Shown piece after piece: positions 44,361 through 52,514 of a stretch of DNA of 64,000 bases. The stretch spans positions 62,001 through 126,000 of the forward strand of contig JAUYKV010000048.1 of NCBI GenBank assembly GCA_030699825.1, read 5' to 3'. Position 1 is the first letter of the stretch. Every line of letters begins with the position of its first letter. A program made the position numbers and the translations under genes. Below the pieces are notes generated by a model. It was given only the letters and a program-made list of their open reading frames with translations. It was not told the origin of the DNA and did no database searches. This DNA is from Pseudomonas sp. GTDB lineage: Bacteria; Pseudomonadota; Gammaproteobacteria; Pseudomonadales; Pseudomonadaceae.

Positions 44361-45005
44361 ATGCTTATGCAGAATGAACCCCGTAAGGTCCGTGAGTTTC
44401 GCCGCCGCGAACAGGAAATTCTCGACACCGCGCTGAAACTGTTCCTCGAGCAGGGAGAAGACAGCGTCACTGTCGAGATGATCGCCGACGCCGTCGGTAT
44501 CGGCAAAGGCACCATCTACAAGCACTTCAAGTCCAAGGCGGAGATCTACCTGCGCCTGATGCTCGACTACGAGCGCGACTTGAATGAGTTGCTGCACTCG
44601 GCCGACATCGATCGTGACAAGGAGGCGTTGTCGCGCGCCTACTTCGAGTTCCGCATGCGCGATCCGCAACGCTACCGTTTGTTCGACCGCCTGGAAGAGA
44701 AGGTGGTCAAAGGTAATCAGGTGCCGGAGCTGGTAGAGCAGTTGCACAAGATCCGCGCCTCCAACTTCGAGCGTCTGACTCAACTGATCAAGGGCCGCAT
44801 CGCCGAAGGCAAGCTTGAAGACGTGCCGCCGTATTTTCATTATTGCGCGGCCTGGGCGTTGGTGCATGGTGCCGTGGCGCTCTACCACTCGCCGTTCTGG
44901 AGCAATGTGTTGGAAGATCAGGAAGGTTTTTTCCAGTTCCTCATGGACATTGGTGTGCGCATGGGCAACAAGCGCAAACGTGACACCGAGGCCCCGACCA
45001 GTTGA
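44361..45005 (+). CDS. TetR/AcrR family transcriptional regulator
   Basis: 214-aa repressor-type regulator with an N-terminal helix-turn-helix (ILDTALKLFLEQGEDSVTVE, MIADAVGIGKGTIYKHFKSK) and a conserved C-terminal ligand domain (SRAYFEFRMRDPQRYRLFDR, YFHYCAAWALVHGAVALYHS). Starts at 44361 or 44367 (MQNEPRKVREF) are both possible, neither with a clear ribosome-binding site. The regulator is widely conserved in Pseudomonas next to the tatD region (PA2957-like). Targets unknown; the divergent PLP-enzyme gene is the obvious candidate. Confidence 0.88.
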   Translation: MLMQNEPRKVREFRRREQEILDTALKLFLEQGEDSVTVEMIADAVGIGKGTIYKHFKSKAEIYLRLMLDYERDLNELLHSADIDRDKEALSRAYFEFRMRDPQRYRLFDRLEEKVVKGNQVPELVEQLHKIRASNFERLTQLIKGRIAEGKLEDVPPYFHYCAAWALVHGAVALYHSPFWSNVLEDQEGFFQFLMDIGVRMGNKRKRDTEAPTS

Positions 45006-45102
45006 CCAGTTGGCGGTATTCGGCTGTTTGATAGCGCATAGAGTGCATGTGCCGTAGCGGGTTGCGGCGATATACTCCGGGTAATCTTAATCGGAGTCCT
45101 CC

Positions 45103-46071
45103 ATGATCGTTGACCGCCAAGGCAGACGTTTTCGCAACCTGCGAGTAAGCCTGACTGCTGCCTGCAATTATGCTTGCACCTATTGCGTGCCCGATGGCAA
45201 GCGCCTGGTCGCGGCGCAGGATGAGCTGTCAGCCGAGGCCATGGTGCGCGGCGTCGCCTACCTGATCGAAGCCGCTGGTATCGAGCGCTTGCGCATCACC
45301 GGTGGCGAGCCTCTGGTCAGCCCGAAGCTGGAAGCGTTTCTGCGCGGCGTCAGCCCGCTGGGCTTGGCTGACATCAGTCTGACCAGCAACGGCCAACTGC
45401 TCTCGCGCAAGCTGCCGATGCTGCTGGAAAACCGTATTCGCCGCCTTAACGTATCCCTGGATACCCTCGATCCCGTTGCTTTCCGCAGTATCGCCCGCGG
45501 CGGTGATCTGCCCACCGTGCTGGCTGGTTTGGACGAAGCGCAGGCCGCCGGCATGCAGATCAAGCTCAACATGGTGCCGCTGCGCGGGCAGAACCTCGAT
45601 CAAGTCTTGCCGTTGCTTGATTACTGCCTGGAGCGGGGGTTCGAGCTGCGTTTCATCGAGTTGATGCGCATGGGCCATCTGGCGCGCGACGGCAACAGTT
45701 TCCTGCGTCAGTTCGTCGGCATGCCCGAACTGTTGGCCATGATCGGCGCGCACTACGACTATACCCAGGCCGATGCGCCGGTGGATGCTACCGCGTTGCG
45801 CTACGAAATTCCGGGTCAGGGCTTTTTCGGGGTGATTGCCAATGAAAGTGTGCCGTTCTGCCGGACGTGTTCGCGTTTGCGCCTGTCGTCGACCGGCTGG
45901 CTGCATGGCTGTCTGTCGTCGAACAATCGCCACTATGTCGGCGACCTGCTCGATAAGCCGCGTCACCAGGCTTTGCCAGCCTTGCAGGGGTTGCTGGTCA
46001 AGGCCCTCGGCGACAAGCAGGAACTCGCCTTCTCTGGCGGGGTGACGGTGATGAAGATCATTGGCGGGTAA
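45103..46071 (+). CDS. moaA: GTP 3',8-cyclase MoaA (molybdenum cofactor synthesis)
   Basis: Radical-SAM enzyme for the first step of molybdopterin synthesis. 322 aa. N-terminal cluster motif CNYACTYC in VSLTAACNYACTYCVPDG, RITGGEPLVS, and the C-terminal cluster CRTCSRLRLSSTGWLHGC. It ends in the activating GG dipeptide (VMKIIGG). GAGTCC precedes the ATG. It stands alone, not with other moa genes, and is followed by repetitive DNA. Confidence 0.93.
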   Translation: MIVDRQGRRFRNLRVSLTAACNYACTYCVPDGKRLVAAQDELSAEAMVRGVAYLIEAAGIERLRITGGEPLVSPKLEAFLRGVSPLGLADISLTSNGQLLSRKLPMLLENRIRRLNVSLDTLDPVAFRSIARGGDLPTVLAGLDEAQAAGMQIKLNMVPLRGQNLDQVLPLLDYCLERGFELRFIELMRMGHLARDGNSFLRQFVGMPELLAMIGAHYDYTQADAPVDATALRYEIPGQGFFGVIANESVPFCRTCSRLRLSSTGWLHGCLSSNNRHYVGDLLDKPRHQALPALQGLLVKALGDKQELAFSGGVTVMKIIGG

Positions 46072-46090
46072 AGGGTGGCAGGCGGTGAAA

Positions 46091-46121
46091 GGGATGGGGG
46101 ATGGGGGATGAGGGATGAGGG
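46091..46121 (+). repeat. G-rich heptanucleotide array
   Basis: About four 7-nt units, GATGGGG twice then GATGAGG twice, within a run with four G-tracts of three or more, so it meets the usual G-quadruplex pattern on the plus strand. Lies 20 bp after moaA. Confidence 0.8.
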
Positions 46122-46168
46122 AAAACAAAAGCGGAAGAGCTGGCCTTGAGTGAGGCATAGATCGGAGC

Positions 46169-46236
46169 ATTCCCCATTCCCCATTCCCCATTCCCCATTC
46201 CCCATTCCCCATTCCCCATTCCCCATTCCCCATTCC
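46169..46236. repeat. Nine-copy ATTCCCC tandem array
   Basis: Nine perfect ATTCCCC units (46169-46231) plus a partial one. On the minus strand this is a (GGGGAAT)n tract with at least nine G4 runs separated by 3 nt, a strong G-quadruplex pattern. Because 7 is not a multiple of 3 the tract is open in several frames, giving repetitive GMGNGEW-type artefact peptides. It sits about 80 bp before the DUF4823 gene, where copy-number change could alter the leader. Confidence 0.95.
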
Positions 46237-46316
46237 GCGCACGCTCTGTGATGGCGTGAAACCTGCATTGCTGCTCTGTCCGCCGGTATTCCGTCACCGG
46301 CAACGGGAGGAGAGTA

Positions 46317-46919
46317 ATGCGCAGTCCGATATTAATCCTGGCGCTGTTAGTCTTGGGTGGCTGCATGAAGGTCAGCGACCTGGCCGATGGCACCACCTAT
46401 CAATTGCGCGATGCCGGTTTTCTCGATCATGGGCGAACCGAGCGCCTGGCCTCGCGGCGCCTGCAGCAGGACTCTTTCATCTATATCGTCCAGGGGCACT
46501 TTGTTCCGCCCGGCGACGCCTATCCGCGGCCGAATGTGGTTGCGGAAGAGGCGTTCAAGGGCTTCGTCGAGTATTTCCCGTTGGTCCGTCGGGCTCGCAG
46601 TCCGGCCGGATTGGAGGAGGCCATGGGCCAGGCGCGTGCGGCCGGTGCGCATTATCTGCTCTACAGCCGCTTCGCCTATGCCGATGACCGTATCGGCACC
46701 GGGGAAGAGTGGGCAGACCAGCAGGGACTGGATCGGCTCGGTACAGACCGTGGCGTCATTCAATTGATGCTGATCGAGACCAATACCCGTTATCTGGTCG
46801 ATACCGCGCGGATTCGCAGCCGCGGCGGCTTCCTGACGTTCTATGATGCCAAACCAGAAGACTTGCTCGGTCCGCCGCTGCGCGATTATGCCCGTAGCCT
46901 GATTGGACTGAGCCGCTAA
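46317..46919 (+). CDS. DUF4823 domain-containing lipoprotein
   Basis: 200 aa with a lipoprotein signal (MRSPILILALLVLGGC). The body matches the DUF4823 type (TTYQLRDAGFLDHGRTERLA, AGAHYLLYSRFAYADDRIGT, IQLMLIETNTRYLVDTARI). Predicted envelope lipoprotein of unknown role. Strong GGGAGGAGAG before the ATG. It is followed 10 nt later by the DUF1285 gene. Confidence 0.85.
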   Translation: MRSPILILALLVLGGCMKVSDLADGTTYQLRDAGFLDHGRTERLASRRLQQDSFIYIVQGHFVPPGDAYPRPNVVAEEAFKGFVEYFPLVRRARSPAGLEEAMGQARAAGAHYLLYSRFAYADDRIGTGEEWADQQGLDRLGTDRGVIQLMLIETNTRYLVDTARIRSRGGFLTFYDAKPEDLLGPPLRDYARSLIGLSR

Positions 46920-46929
46920 GGACACTCGC

Positions 46930-47496
46930 ATGACGAACCCAGGAAAAGCCGGCGACCTGCTGGCGCAGATCCCCAAGAGCGAGAAGAAGGGCTTGCCGCC
47001 CGTGCACCTGTGGAACCCCGATTTTTGCGGCGACATCGACATGCGCATTGCTCGCGACGGCAGCTGGTATTATCTGGGCACGCCGATCGGGCGCAAGCCG
47101 ATGGTCAAGCTGTTCTCCACCATCGTCCGCCGCGATGGCGACGATTATTTTCTGATTACCCCGGTGGAGAAGGTCGGCATCAAGGTCGACGATGCGCCTT
47201 TCGTCGCCGTCAGTCTGCAGGTGGACGGCGAGGGCGAGGCGCAGGTGCTGCGTTTTACCACCAATGTCGAGGAGGAAACCGTTGCCGGCGCCGAGCACCC
47301 GCTACGGGTCGAGCTGGATGCGCAGACCCAGGAGCCGGCACCCTATGTGCACGTACGCGCGAACCTCGAGGCGCTGATCCACCGTAACGTGTTCTACCAA
47401 CTGGTCGAGCTGGCGGTGCCGCGCGAGATCGACGGCCAGACCTGGCTGGGGGTGTGGAGCAGCGGGCAGTTTTTCCCGATCGGGCCGCAGCCCTAG
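46930..47496 (+). CDS. DUF1285 domain-containing protein
   Basis: 188-aa cytoplasmic protein of the DUF1285 family, with PPVHLWNPDFCGDIDMRIAR, GSWYYLGTPIGRKPMVKLFS, DYFLITPVEKVGIKVDDAPF and ALIHRNVFYQLVELAV as conserved blocks. No function known to me. Operon partner of the DUF4823 lipoprotein gene. Downstream lies the second type-B MITE-like element and then the convergent etfQO gene. Confidence 0.88.
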   Translation: MTNPGKAGDLLAQIPKSEKKGLPPVHLWNPDFCGDIDMRIARDGSWYYLGTPIGRKPMVKLFSTIVRRDGDDYFLITPVEKVGIKVDDAPFVAVSLQVDGEGEAQVLRFTTNVEEETVAGAEHPLRVELDAQTQEPAPYVHVRANLEALIHRNVFYQLVELAVPREIDGQTWLGVWSSGQFFPIGPQP

Positions 47497-47558
47497 GGCT
47501 CGGCTGCAAGGGCGAGATCGTAGGGTGTGCCGTGCGCACCATGCGGGCCAAAGAAAAA

Positions 47559-47724
47559 GGTTATGTACCTGTTATCTGTTGAGCCAGAGCACAACCTCGT
47601 GGGAGGGGCTTTAGCCGCGAAACATTGCCAGTGTTTCGAATATTTTCGCGGATGAAACGGAACGCCGCCCGGCCGCTTCCACAAAAACGTTATCTCTCAT
47701 GCAACAGATAACGGGTACATAGCC
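47559..47724. repeat. MITE-like element, type B, copy 2
   Basis: 166 bp, differing from copy 1 at only four positions, with the same terminal inverted repeats. Flanked by a perfect 9-bp direct repeat AAAGAAAAA, or 13 bp CCAAAGAAAAAGG if the terminal CC/GG is counted. It is inserted beside the A-tract of the etfQO terminator, so the duplication preserved the terminator's T-run on the minus strand. Confidence 0.88.
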
Positions 47725-47730
47725 AAAGAA

Positions 47731-47757
47731 AAAGGCTCCCGAGGGAGCCTTTTTTGC
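47731..47757. terminator. Bidirectional terminator between the DUF1285 gene and etfQO
   Basis: Stem AAAGGCTCCC / GGGAGCCTTT with a GA turn, A-rich on the left and T-rich on the right. The left A-tract is part of the duplication made by the neighbouring MITE-like element. Confidence 0.88.
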
Positions 47758-47762
47758 GCGTC

Positions 47763-49427
47763 TTACATATTGGGGTAGTTAGGTCCGCCGGCGCCTTCTG
47801 GTGCCACCCAGTTGATGTTCTGGGCCGGATCCTTGATGTCGCAGGTCTTGCAGTGCACGCAGTTCTGCGCGTTGATCTGGAACTTCTTCTCGCCATCTTC
47901 CAGGGTGACGATTTCGTATACACCGGCCGGGCAGTAGCGCTGCGCGGGTTCGTCGTACAGCGGCAGGTTCTTGCTCAGCGGGATGCTCGGGTCAGCGAGC
48001 TTGAGGTGGCAGGGTTGTTCCTCTTCGTGGTTGGTGTTGGAGAGGAATACCGAGCTGAGTTTGTCGAAACTGAGCTTGCCGTCCGGTTTCGGGTAGCTGA
48101 TCTTCTTCGCCTCGGCGGCTGTCTTCAGGCAGGCGTAGTCCGGCTTGGTGTCGTGCAGGGTGAAGGGGATCTTGCCGCCGAACAGGTTCTGGTCGAGGTA
48201 GTTGAAGGCACCGCCGCCGAGCACGCCGAACTTGTGAATCGCCGCGCCGAAGTTGCGGCTGCGGAACAGCTCGTCGTACAGCCAGCTGGCCTTGAACGCC
48301 TCGACGTAGCCGGTCAGTTGGTCGCCGCCCTCACGGCCGGCGAACAGCGCGTCGGCCACGGCGTCGGCGGCGAGCATGCCGGACTTCATCGCGGTGTGGC
48401 TGCCCTTGATCTTGGCGAAGTTGAGGGTGCCGAGGTCGCAGCCGATCAGTGCGCCGCCGTTGAAGACCATCTTCGGCAGCGAGTTGAGGCCGCCCTTGCT
48501 GATGGCGCGGGCGCCATAGGCCACGCGCTTGCCGCCTTCCAGGTACTGGGCGATGACCGGGTGGTGCTTGTAGCGCTGGAACTCGTCGAACGGCGACAGG
48601 TGCGGGTTGCTGTAGGACAGGTCGACGATCAGGCCCACTACGACCTGGTTGTTTTCCAGGTGATAGAGGAAGGAGCCACCGGTGTTTTCACTGTCGACCA
48701 GCGACAGCGGCCAGCCGGCGGTATGCACCACCAGGCCTTGCTCGTGCTTGGCCGGGTCGATGTCCCAGATTTCCTTGATGCCGATGCCGTAGTGCTGGGC
48801 GTCGGCTTCGCTGTCGAGGTTGTACTTGTTGATCAGCTGCTTGCCGATATGGCCGCGGCAGCCTTCGGCGAACAGGGTGTACTTGGCGCGCAGTTCCATG
48901 CCAGGGGTGTAGTAACCCTCTTTCGGGTTGCCTTCGCGATCCACGCCGAGGTCGCCGGTGAGGATGCCGTAGACCGAGCCCTGGTCGTCGATCAGCGCTT
49001 CCTGGGCGGCGAAGCCGGGGTAGATTTCCACACCCAGGTTCTCGGCCTGCTGGGCCAGCCAGCGGCACAGATTGCCCAGGGAGATGATGTAGTTGCCCTG
49101 GTTGTGCATGGTCTTGGGCACGAACAGGTCGGGGATTCGGCTGGCCTTTGTCGCGTTATTCAGCAGGTAGATGTCGTCGCGCACAACCTGCGTGTTCAGC
49201 GGTGCGCCGAGTTCCTTCCAGTCGGGGAACAGTTCGTTCAGGGCGCGCGGCTCGAACACCGCACCGGAGAGGATGTGTGCGCCTACTTCGGAGCCTTTTT
49301 CGACCACGCAAACGCTGATTTCCTTGCCCGCTTCGGCGGCTTTCTGCTTCAGTCGGCAGGCGGCGGACAAGCCGGCTGGGCCGGCGCCGACGATGACGAC
49401 GTCGAATTCCATAAACTCGCGTTCCAC
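47763..49427 (-). CDS. etfQO: Electron transfer flavoprotein-ubiquinone oxidoreductase
   Basis: Membrane-associated flavoprotein passing electrons from ETF to ubiquinone, linking acyl-CoA dehydrogenases to respiration. 554 aa. N-terminal FAD motif FDVVIVGAGPAGLSAACRLK, GAHILSGAVFEPRAL, FAEGCRGHIGKQL, and C-terminal [4Fe-4S] motif CVHCKTCDIKDPAQNINW plus the fourth Cys in YCPAGVYE. The GTG start is chosen because TAGGAGA lies 6-7 nt upstream; an ATG five codons downstream is an alternative. Divergent from etfBA. Confidence 0.95.
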   Translation of the reverse strand: MEREFMEFDVVIVGAGPAGLSAACRLKQKAAEAGKEISVCVVEKGSEVGAHILSGAVFEPRALNELFPDWKELGAPLNTQVVRDDIYLLNNATKASRIPDLFVPKTMHNQGNYIISLGNLCRWLAQQAENLGVEIYPGFAAQEALIDDQGSVYGILTGDLGVDREGNPKEGYYTPGMELRAKYTLFAEGCRGHIGKQLINKYNLDSEADAQHYGIGIKEIWDIDPAKHEQGLVVHTAGWPLSLVDSENTGGSFLYHLENNQVVVGLIVDLSYSNPHLSPFDEFQRYKHHPVIAQYLEGGKRVAYGARAISKGGLNSLPKMVFNGGALIGCDLGTLNFAKIKGSHTAMKSGMLAADAVADALFAGREGGDQLTGYVEAFKASWLYDELFRSRNFGAAIHKFGVLGGGAFNYLDQNLFGGKIPFTLHDTKPDYACLKTAAEAKKISYPKPDGKLSFDKLSSVFLSNTNHEEEQPCHLKLADPSIPLSKNLPLYDEPAQRYCPAGVYEIVTLEDGEKKFQINAQNCVHCKTCDIKDPAQNINWVAPEGAGGPNYPNM

Positions 49428-49529
49428 AGGCTATCTCCTACTCAAGGCTCTCTAATTTTATTTGACGATCAGGCTCGTTCCCTGGGCGATGCCGGCGCAT
49501 TATATCTGCACCCTTCTGACGGGCCAATA

Positions 49530-49543
49530 CAAACGTTTGTTTG
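49530..49543. promoter_or_regulatory. PsrA-type operator (CAAAC-N4-GTTTG)
   Basis: CAAACGTTTGTTTG matches the published PsrA box pattern (G/C)AAAC-N2-4-GTTT(G/C) exactly. PsrA is the TetR-family sensor of long-chain fatty acids controlling beta-oxidation genes in Pseudomonas. The site lies in the 317-bp etfQO/etfBA intergenic region and overlaps the -35 region of a candidate etfBA promoter, as expected for a repressor. Confidence 0.7.
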
Positions 49544-49567
49544 AATTTTCTGTAGTCCTGTTAGAAT
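49540..49567 (+). promoter_or_regulatory. Candidate etfBA promoter
   Basis: -35-like TTTGAA (49540-49545) and -10 TAGAAT (49562-49567) with a 16-bp spacer, overlapping the PsrA-type box. It would give a leader of roughly 170 nt before etfB. Pattern match only. Confidence 0.45.
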
Positions 49568-49744
49568 CCTACTACATCGCGAGCTGCCGGCCGATTCATT
49601 GTATTGACCCGGCCAGGTCGTGCGGTCAAGATACGGGCGGTTTTGCGTTCGCCGTCTGGGCTGAGGTCGGTTCCGGCCGATTTGCATCACCCGCCATGTT
49701 CGCTTCTGGCGACATCCTATTCACCGGAGAGTAACGAGGAATCC

Positions 49745-50494
49745 ATGAAGGTTCTTGTAGCTGTCAAACGAGTGGTCGACTACAACGTCAAGGTTCGCGT
49801 CAAGGCGGACAACAGCGGCGTTGATCTTGCCAATGTCAAGATGTCGATGAATCCCTTCTGCGAAATCGCCGTGGAAGAAGCGGTACGCCTGAAAGAAAAA
49901 GGCGTGGCGAGCGAAATCGTCGTGGTGTCGATCGGTCCGACAGCTGCTCAAGAGCAGCTGCGTACAGCGCTGGCCCTGGGCGCCGATCGCGCCATTCTGG
50001 TCGAGTCGAATGACGAGTTGAATTCCCTGGCGGTGGCCAAGCTGCTCAAAGCGGTGGTCGACAAGGAGCAGCCGCAACTGGTGATCCTCGGCAAGCAGGC
50101 GATCGACAGCGACAACAACCAGACCGGGCAGATGCTCGCCGCCCTGAGCGGTTACGCTCAAGGCACCTTCGCCTCCAAGGTCGAAGTGGCGGGCGACAAG
50201 GTCAACGTAACGCGTGAAGTCGACGGTGGGCTGCAGACTGTTGCGCTCAACCTGCCCGCGATCGTCACCACTGACCTGCGTTTGAACGAGCCGCGCTACG
50301 CCTCTTTGCCGAACATCATGAAGGCCAAGAAGAAGCCATTGGAAGTGCTCACCCCAGAAGCTCTGGGCGTTGCCACCACTTCCACCGTCAAGACCCTGAA
50401 AGTCGAAGCGCCTGCTACCCGCAGCGCCGGGATCAAGGTCAAGTCGGTCGCGGAACTGGTCGAGAAACTGAAGAACGAAGCGAAGGTAATCTAA
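49745..50494 (+). CDS. etfB: Electron transfer flavoprotein subunit beta
   Basis: Beta subunit of the ETF heterodimer that accepts electrons from acyl-CoA dehydrogenases. 249 aa. [57 protein letters not shown] and the AMP-binding part are characteristic. Start preceded by AACGAGGA. etfA follows directly with no gap. Confidence 0.96.
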   Translation: MKVLVAVKRVVDYNVKVRVKADNSGVDLANVKMSMNPFCEIAVEEAVRLKEKGVASEIVVVSIGPTAAQEQLRTALALGADRAILVESNDELNSLAVAKLLKAVVDKEQPQLVILGKQAIDSDNNQTGQMLAALSGYAQGTFASKVEVAGDKVNVTREVDGGLQTVALNLPAIVTTDLRLNEPRYASLPNIMKAKKKPLEVLTPEALGVATTSTVKTLKVEAPATRSAGIKVKSVAELVEKLKNEAKVI

Positions 50495-51424
50495 ATGGCT
50501 ATCTTAGTTGTTGCAGAACACACCAACGCGGCCCTGGCGCCTGCCACTCTGAATACCATTGCCGCTGCCGCGAAAATCGGTGGCGACATCCATGTGCTGG
50601 TAGCCGGTAGTGCTTGTGGCGCTGCTGCCGAAGCCGCCGCCAAAGCCGCCGGTGTGGCCAAGGTCCTGGTGGCCGACAACGCTGCATTCGCTTATCAGTT
50701 GCCGGAAAACGTCGCACCCCTGGTAGCCGAGCTTGCTGGTAGCTACAGCCACATCCTGGCTGCCGCCACCAGCAACGGCAAGAACATCCTGCCGCGCGTC
50801 GCTGCTGTGCTGGACGTCGATCAGATCTCCGAGATCATCGCCGTGGAAAGCGCCGACACCTTCAAACGGCCGATCTATGCCGGTAACGCCATCGCCACCG
50901 TGCAGTCTTCGGCGGCGGTGAAGGTGATCACCGTGCGTGCCACCGGTTTCGATCCGGTGGCTGCAGAAGGCGGCAGCGCTGCCGTTGAGGCCGTGGCTAC
51001 TGGCGGCGACGCCGGCATTTCGGTGTTCGTCGGCGAAGAACTGGCCAAGTCCGATCGTCCTGAGCTGACTGCAGCCAAGATCGTCGTGTCCGGCGGCCGT
51101 GGCATGCAGAACGGCGACAACTTCAAGCACCTCTATGCCCTGGCTGACAAGCTCGGCGCTGCAGTCGGTGCCTCGCGCGCCGCGGTCGACGCCGGTTTCG
51201 TGCCTAACGACATGCAGGTCGGTCAGACCGGCAAGATCGTCGCGCCGCAGCTGTACATCGCCGTCGGTATCAGCGGTGCGATCCAGCACCTGGCCGGCAT
51301 GAAGGACTCCAAGGTGATCGTTGCGATCAACAAGGACGAAGAAGCGCCGATCTTCCAGGTGGCCGATTACGGCCTGGTGGCGGATCTGTTCGACGCAATC
51401 CCGGAGTTCGAGAAACTGGTGTAA
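50495..51424 (+). CDS. etfA: Electron transfer flavoprotein subunit alpha
   Basis: FAD-binding alpha subunit of ETF, 309 aa. The C-terminal FAD domain contains [34 protein letters not shown] and [20 protein letters not shown]. Adjacent to etfB without intergenic space, and ended by a strong terminator. Works with EtfQO encoded divergently and with acyl-CoA dehydrogenases such as the one near the right end of the window. Confidence 0.96.
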   Translation: MAILVVAEHTNAALAPATLNTIAAAAKIGGDIHVLVAGSACGAAAEAAAKAAGVAKVLVADNAAFAYQLPENVAPLVAELAGSYSHILAAATSNGKNILPRVAAVLDVDQISEIIAVESADTFKRPIYAGNAIATVQSSAAVKVITVRATGFDPVAAEGGSAAVEAVATGGDAGISVFVGEELAKSDRPELTAAKIVVSGGRGMQNGDNFKHLYALADKLGAAVGASRAAVDAGFVPNDMQVGQTGKIVAPQLYIAVGISGAIQHLAGMKDSKVIVAINKDEEAPIFQVADYGLVADLFDAIPEFEKLV

Positions 51425-51442
51425 GCCGGCTTCCCTGGTCCA

Positions 51443-51473
51443 TAAAAAAACCCGCTTTCAAGCGGGTTTTTTG
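51443..51473. terminator. Bidirectional terminator after etfBA
   Basis: Stem AAACCCGCTT / AAGCGGGTTT around TC, flanked by A and T runs. Serves etfA and the convergent hydrolase remnant. Confidence 0.9.
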
Positions 51474-51487
51474 TGGGCGCGCGGTAA

Positions 51488-52406
51488 TCAATCCACGCTG
51501 TCGAGAAAGGCTTGATAGTGTCTGGCCGTCTCTGCCGGGCGCTCGATCATCGGCAAGTGGCCGCAGTCTTTCATGATCACTGCCGTCGGTTCGCGCAAGA
51601 GCGGGCGCATGACTTCTACGCTGGAAACATGCAAGGCGCGGTCTTGCTCGCCCCAAAGAATCAGGGTAGGTGCCTGGATCTTCGCCAGCTCCGGTTCCAG
51701 GGGGATATAGCGGTTGATCAGGTGGTCGAATATCTGCTCGTTAAGCGCACTGTTGGCCACGCCTTTGTTGGCCATATGCTGCTTGACCTTGGTGGGCAGG
51801 TAAGGCACTTCGACGAAGACGAAATTCAACAGGCGGTCGAAATCTTGCGGGGATTTGACCACCAAAGGGTTGGCTTCGCCGCGCTCCAGTATCTCGAGCA
51901 ACTGGCTTTTCTGCGGCGTGGTAATGCCCGCATTAGCGAACAGCCCCACGGATAGCACCTGTTCGGGATAGCGCGCTGCATATAACGCGCTGATATGCCC
52001 GCCCATGGAGTTGCCGACGATGTGCAGTCGGTCGAGCCTGGGTAAAGGCAGCGACGCGCTCGACCTGGGTGCCGACGTCGTAGCTGGCGGCCGGCTTGCT
52101 GCTATCACCAAAGCCTGGCAGGTCGATGGCGATCACCCGGTAGCGTTCGGTAAAATGGCGGGCGAAGCGTAGCCAGTTGTCTTTGTCGGCACCGAAGCCG
52201 TGCAGCATCAGGATGGTCGGTGCATCCGGCGGCCCGCCTTGGTAATAATGAATGCTAAGATCGCCAACGGTGAGCCGCTCGTGCGAGAGGCCAGCCAGCT
52301 GGCGTTCGACCAATTGCATGCTGGCAAGCAAGGCGCCGGGTGAGTAGTAAAGCGTTGTTGCGCCAGCTACGAGTAGCAACAGCAAGCCGACTATAAGTTT
52401 TTTCAT
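51488..52406 (-). pseudogene. Alpha/beta hydrolase (lipase-like) interrupted by a frameshift
   Basis: Two minus-strand frames together encode one alpha/beta hydrolase. The first 123 codons give a membrane-anchor/signal (MKKLIVGLLLLLVAGATTLY), the oxyanion motif MLHGFGADKDNW and LPGFGDSSKPAASYD. After TQ (near 52037) the frame must shift to continue as LDRLHIVGNSMGGHISALYA (nucleophile Ser), LILWGEQDRAL (Asp) and [12 protein letters not shown] (His). Compared with the expected family sequence about three residues are missing at the junction, fitting a small deletion not divisible by three. All catalytic residues survive outside the lesion. A sequencing error cannot be excluded. It corresponds in position to P. 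aeruginosa PA2949. Confidence 0.8.
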
Positions 52407-52514
52407 AGCGCGTCCTTATCGCAAATCATGATTGAGCGGTGGTTAAGCTAGCATGGCTAACAGCCCTTCGGCATTTGCAAACCGCGGATGTCCATCAATA
52501 AATCGAGCCGAGAA

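Noticed and set aside
46169-46236. CRISPR-like repetitive array
   Set aside because: Units are 7 bp with no spacers, and no cas genes are present.
46058-46396. Open frames encoding GMGNGEW repeats
   Set aside because: Artefact of the 7-bp tandem array, which is open in several frames.
47754-49544. 596-codon plus-strand open frame opposite etfQO
   Set aside because: Fully antisense to the intact EtfQO gene; Val/Gly/Ala-rich translation without motifs.
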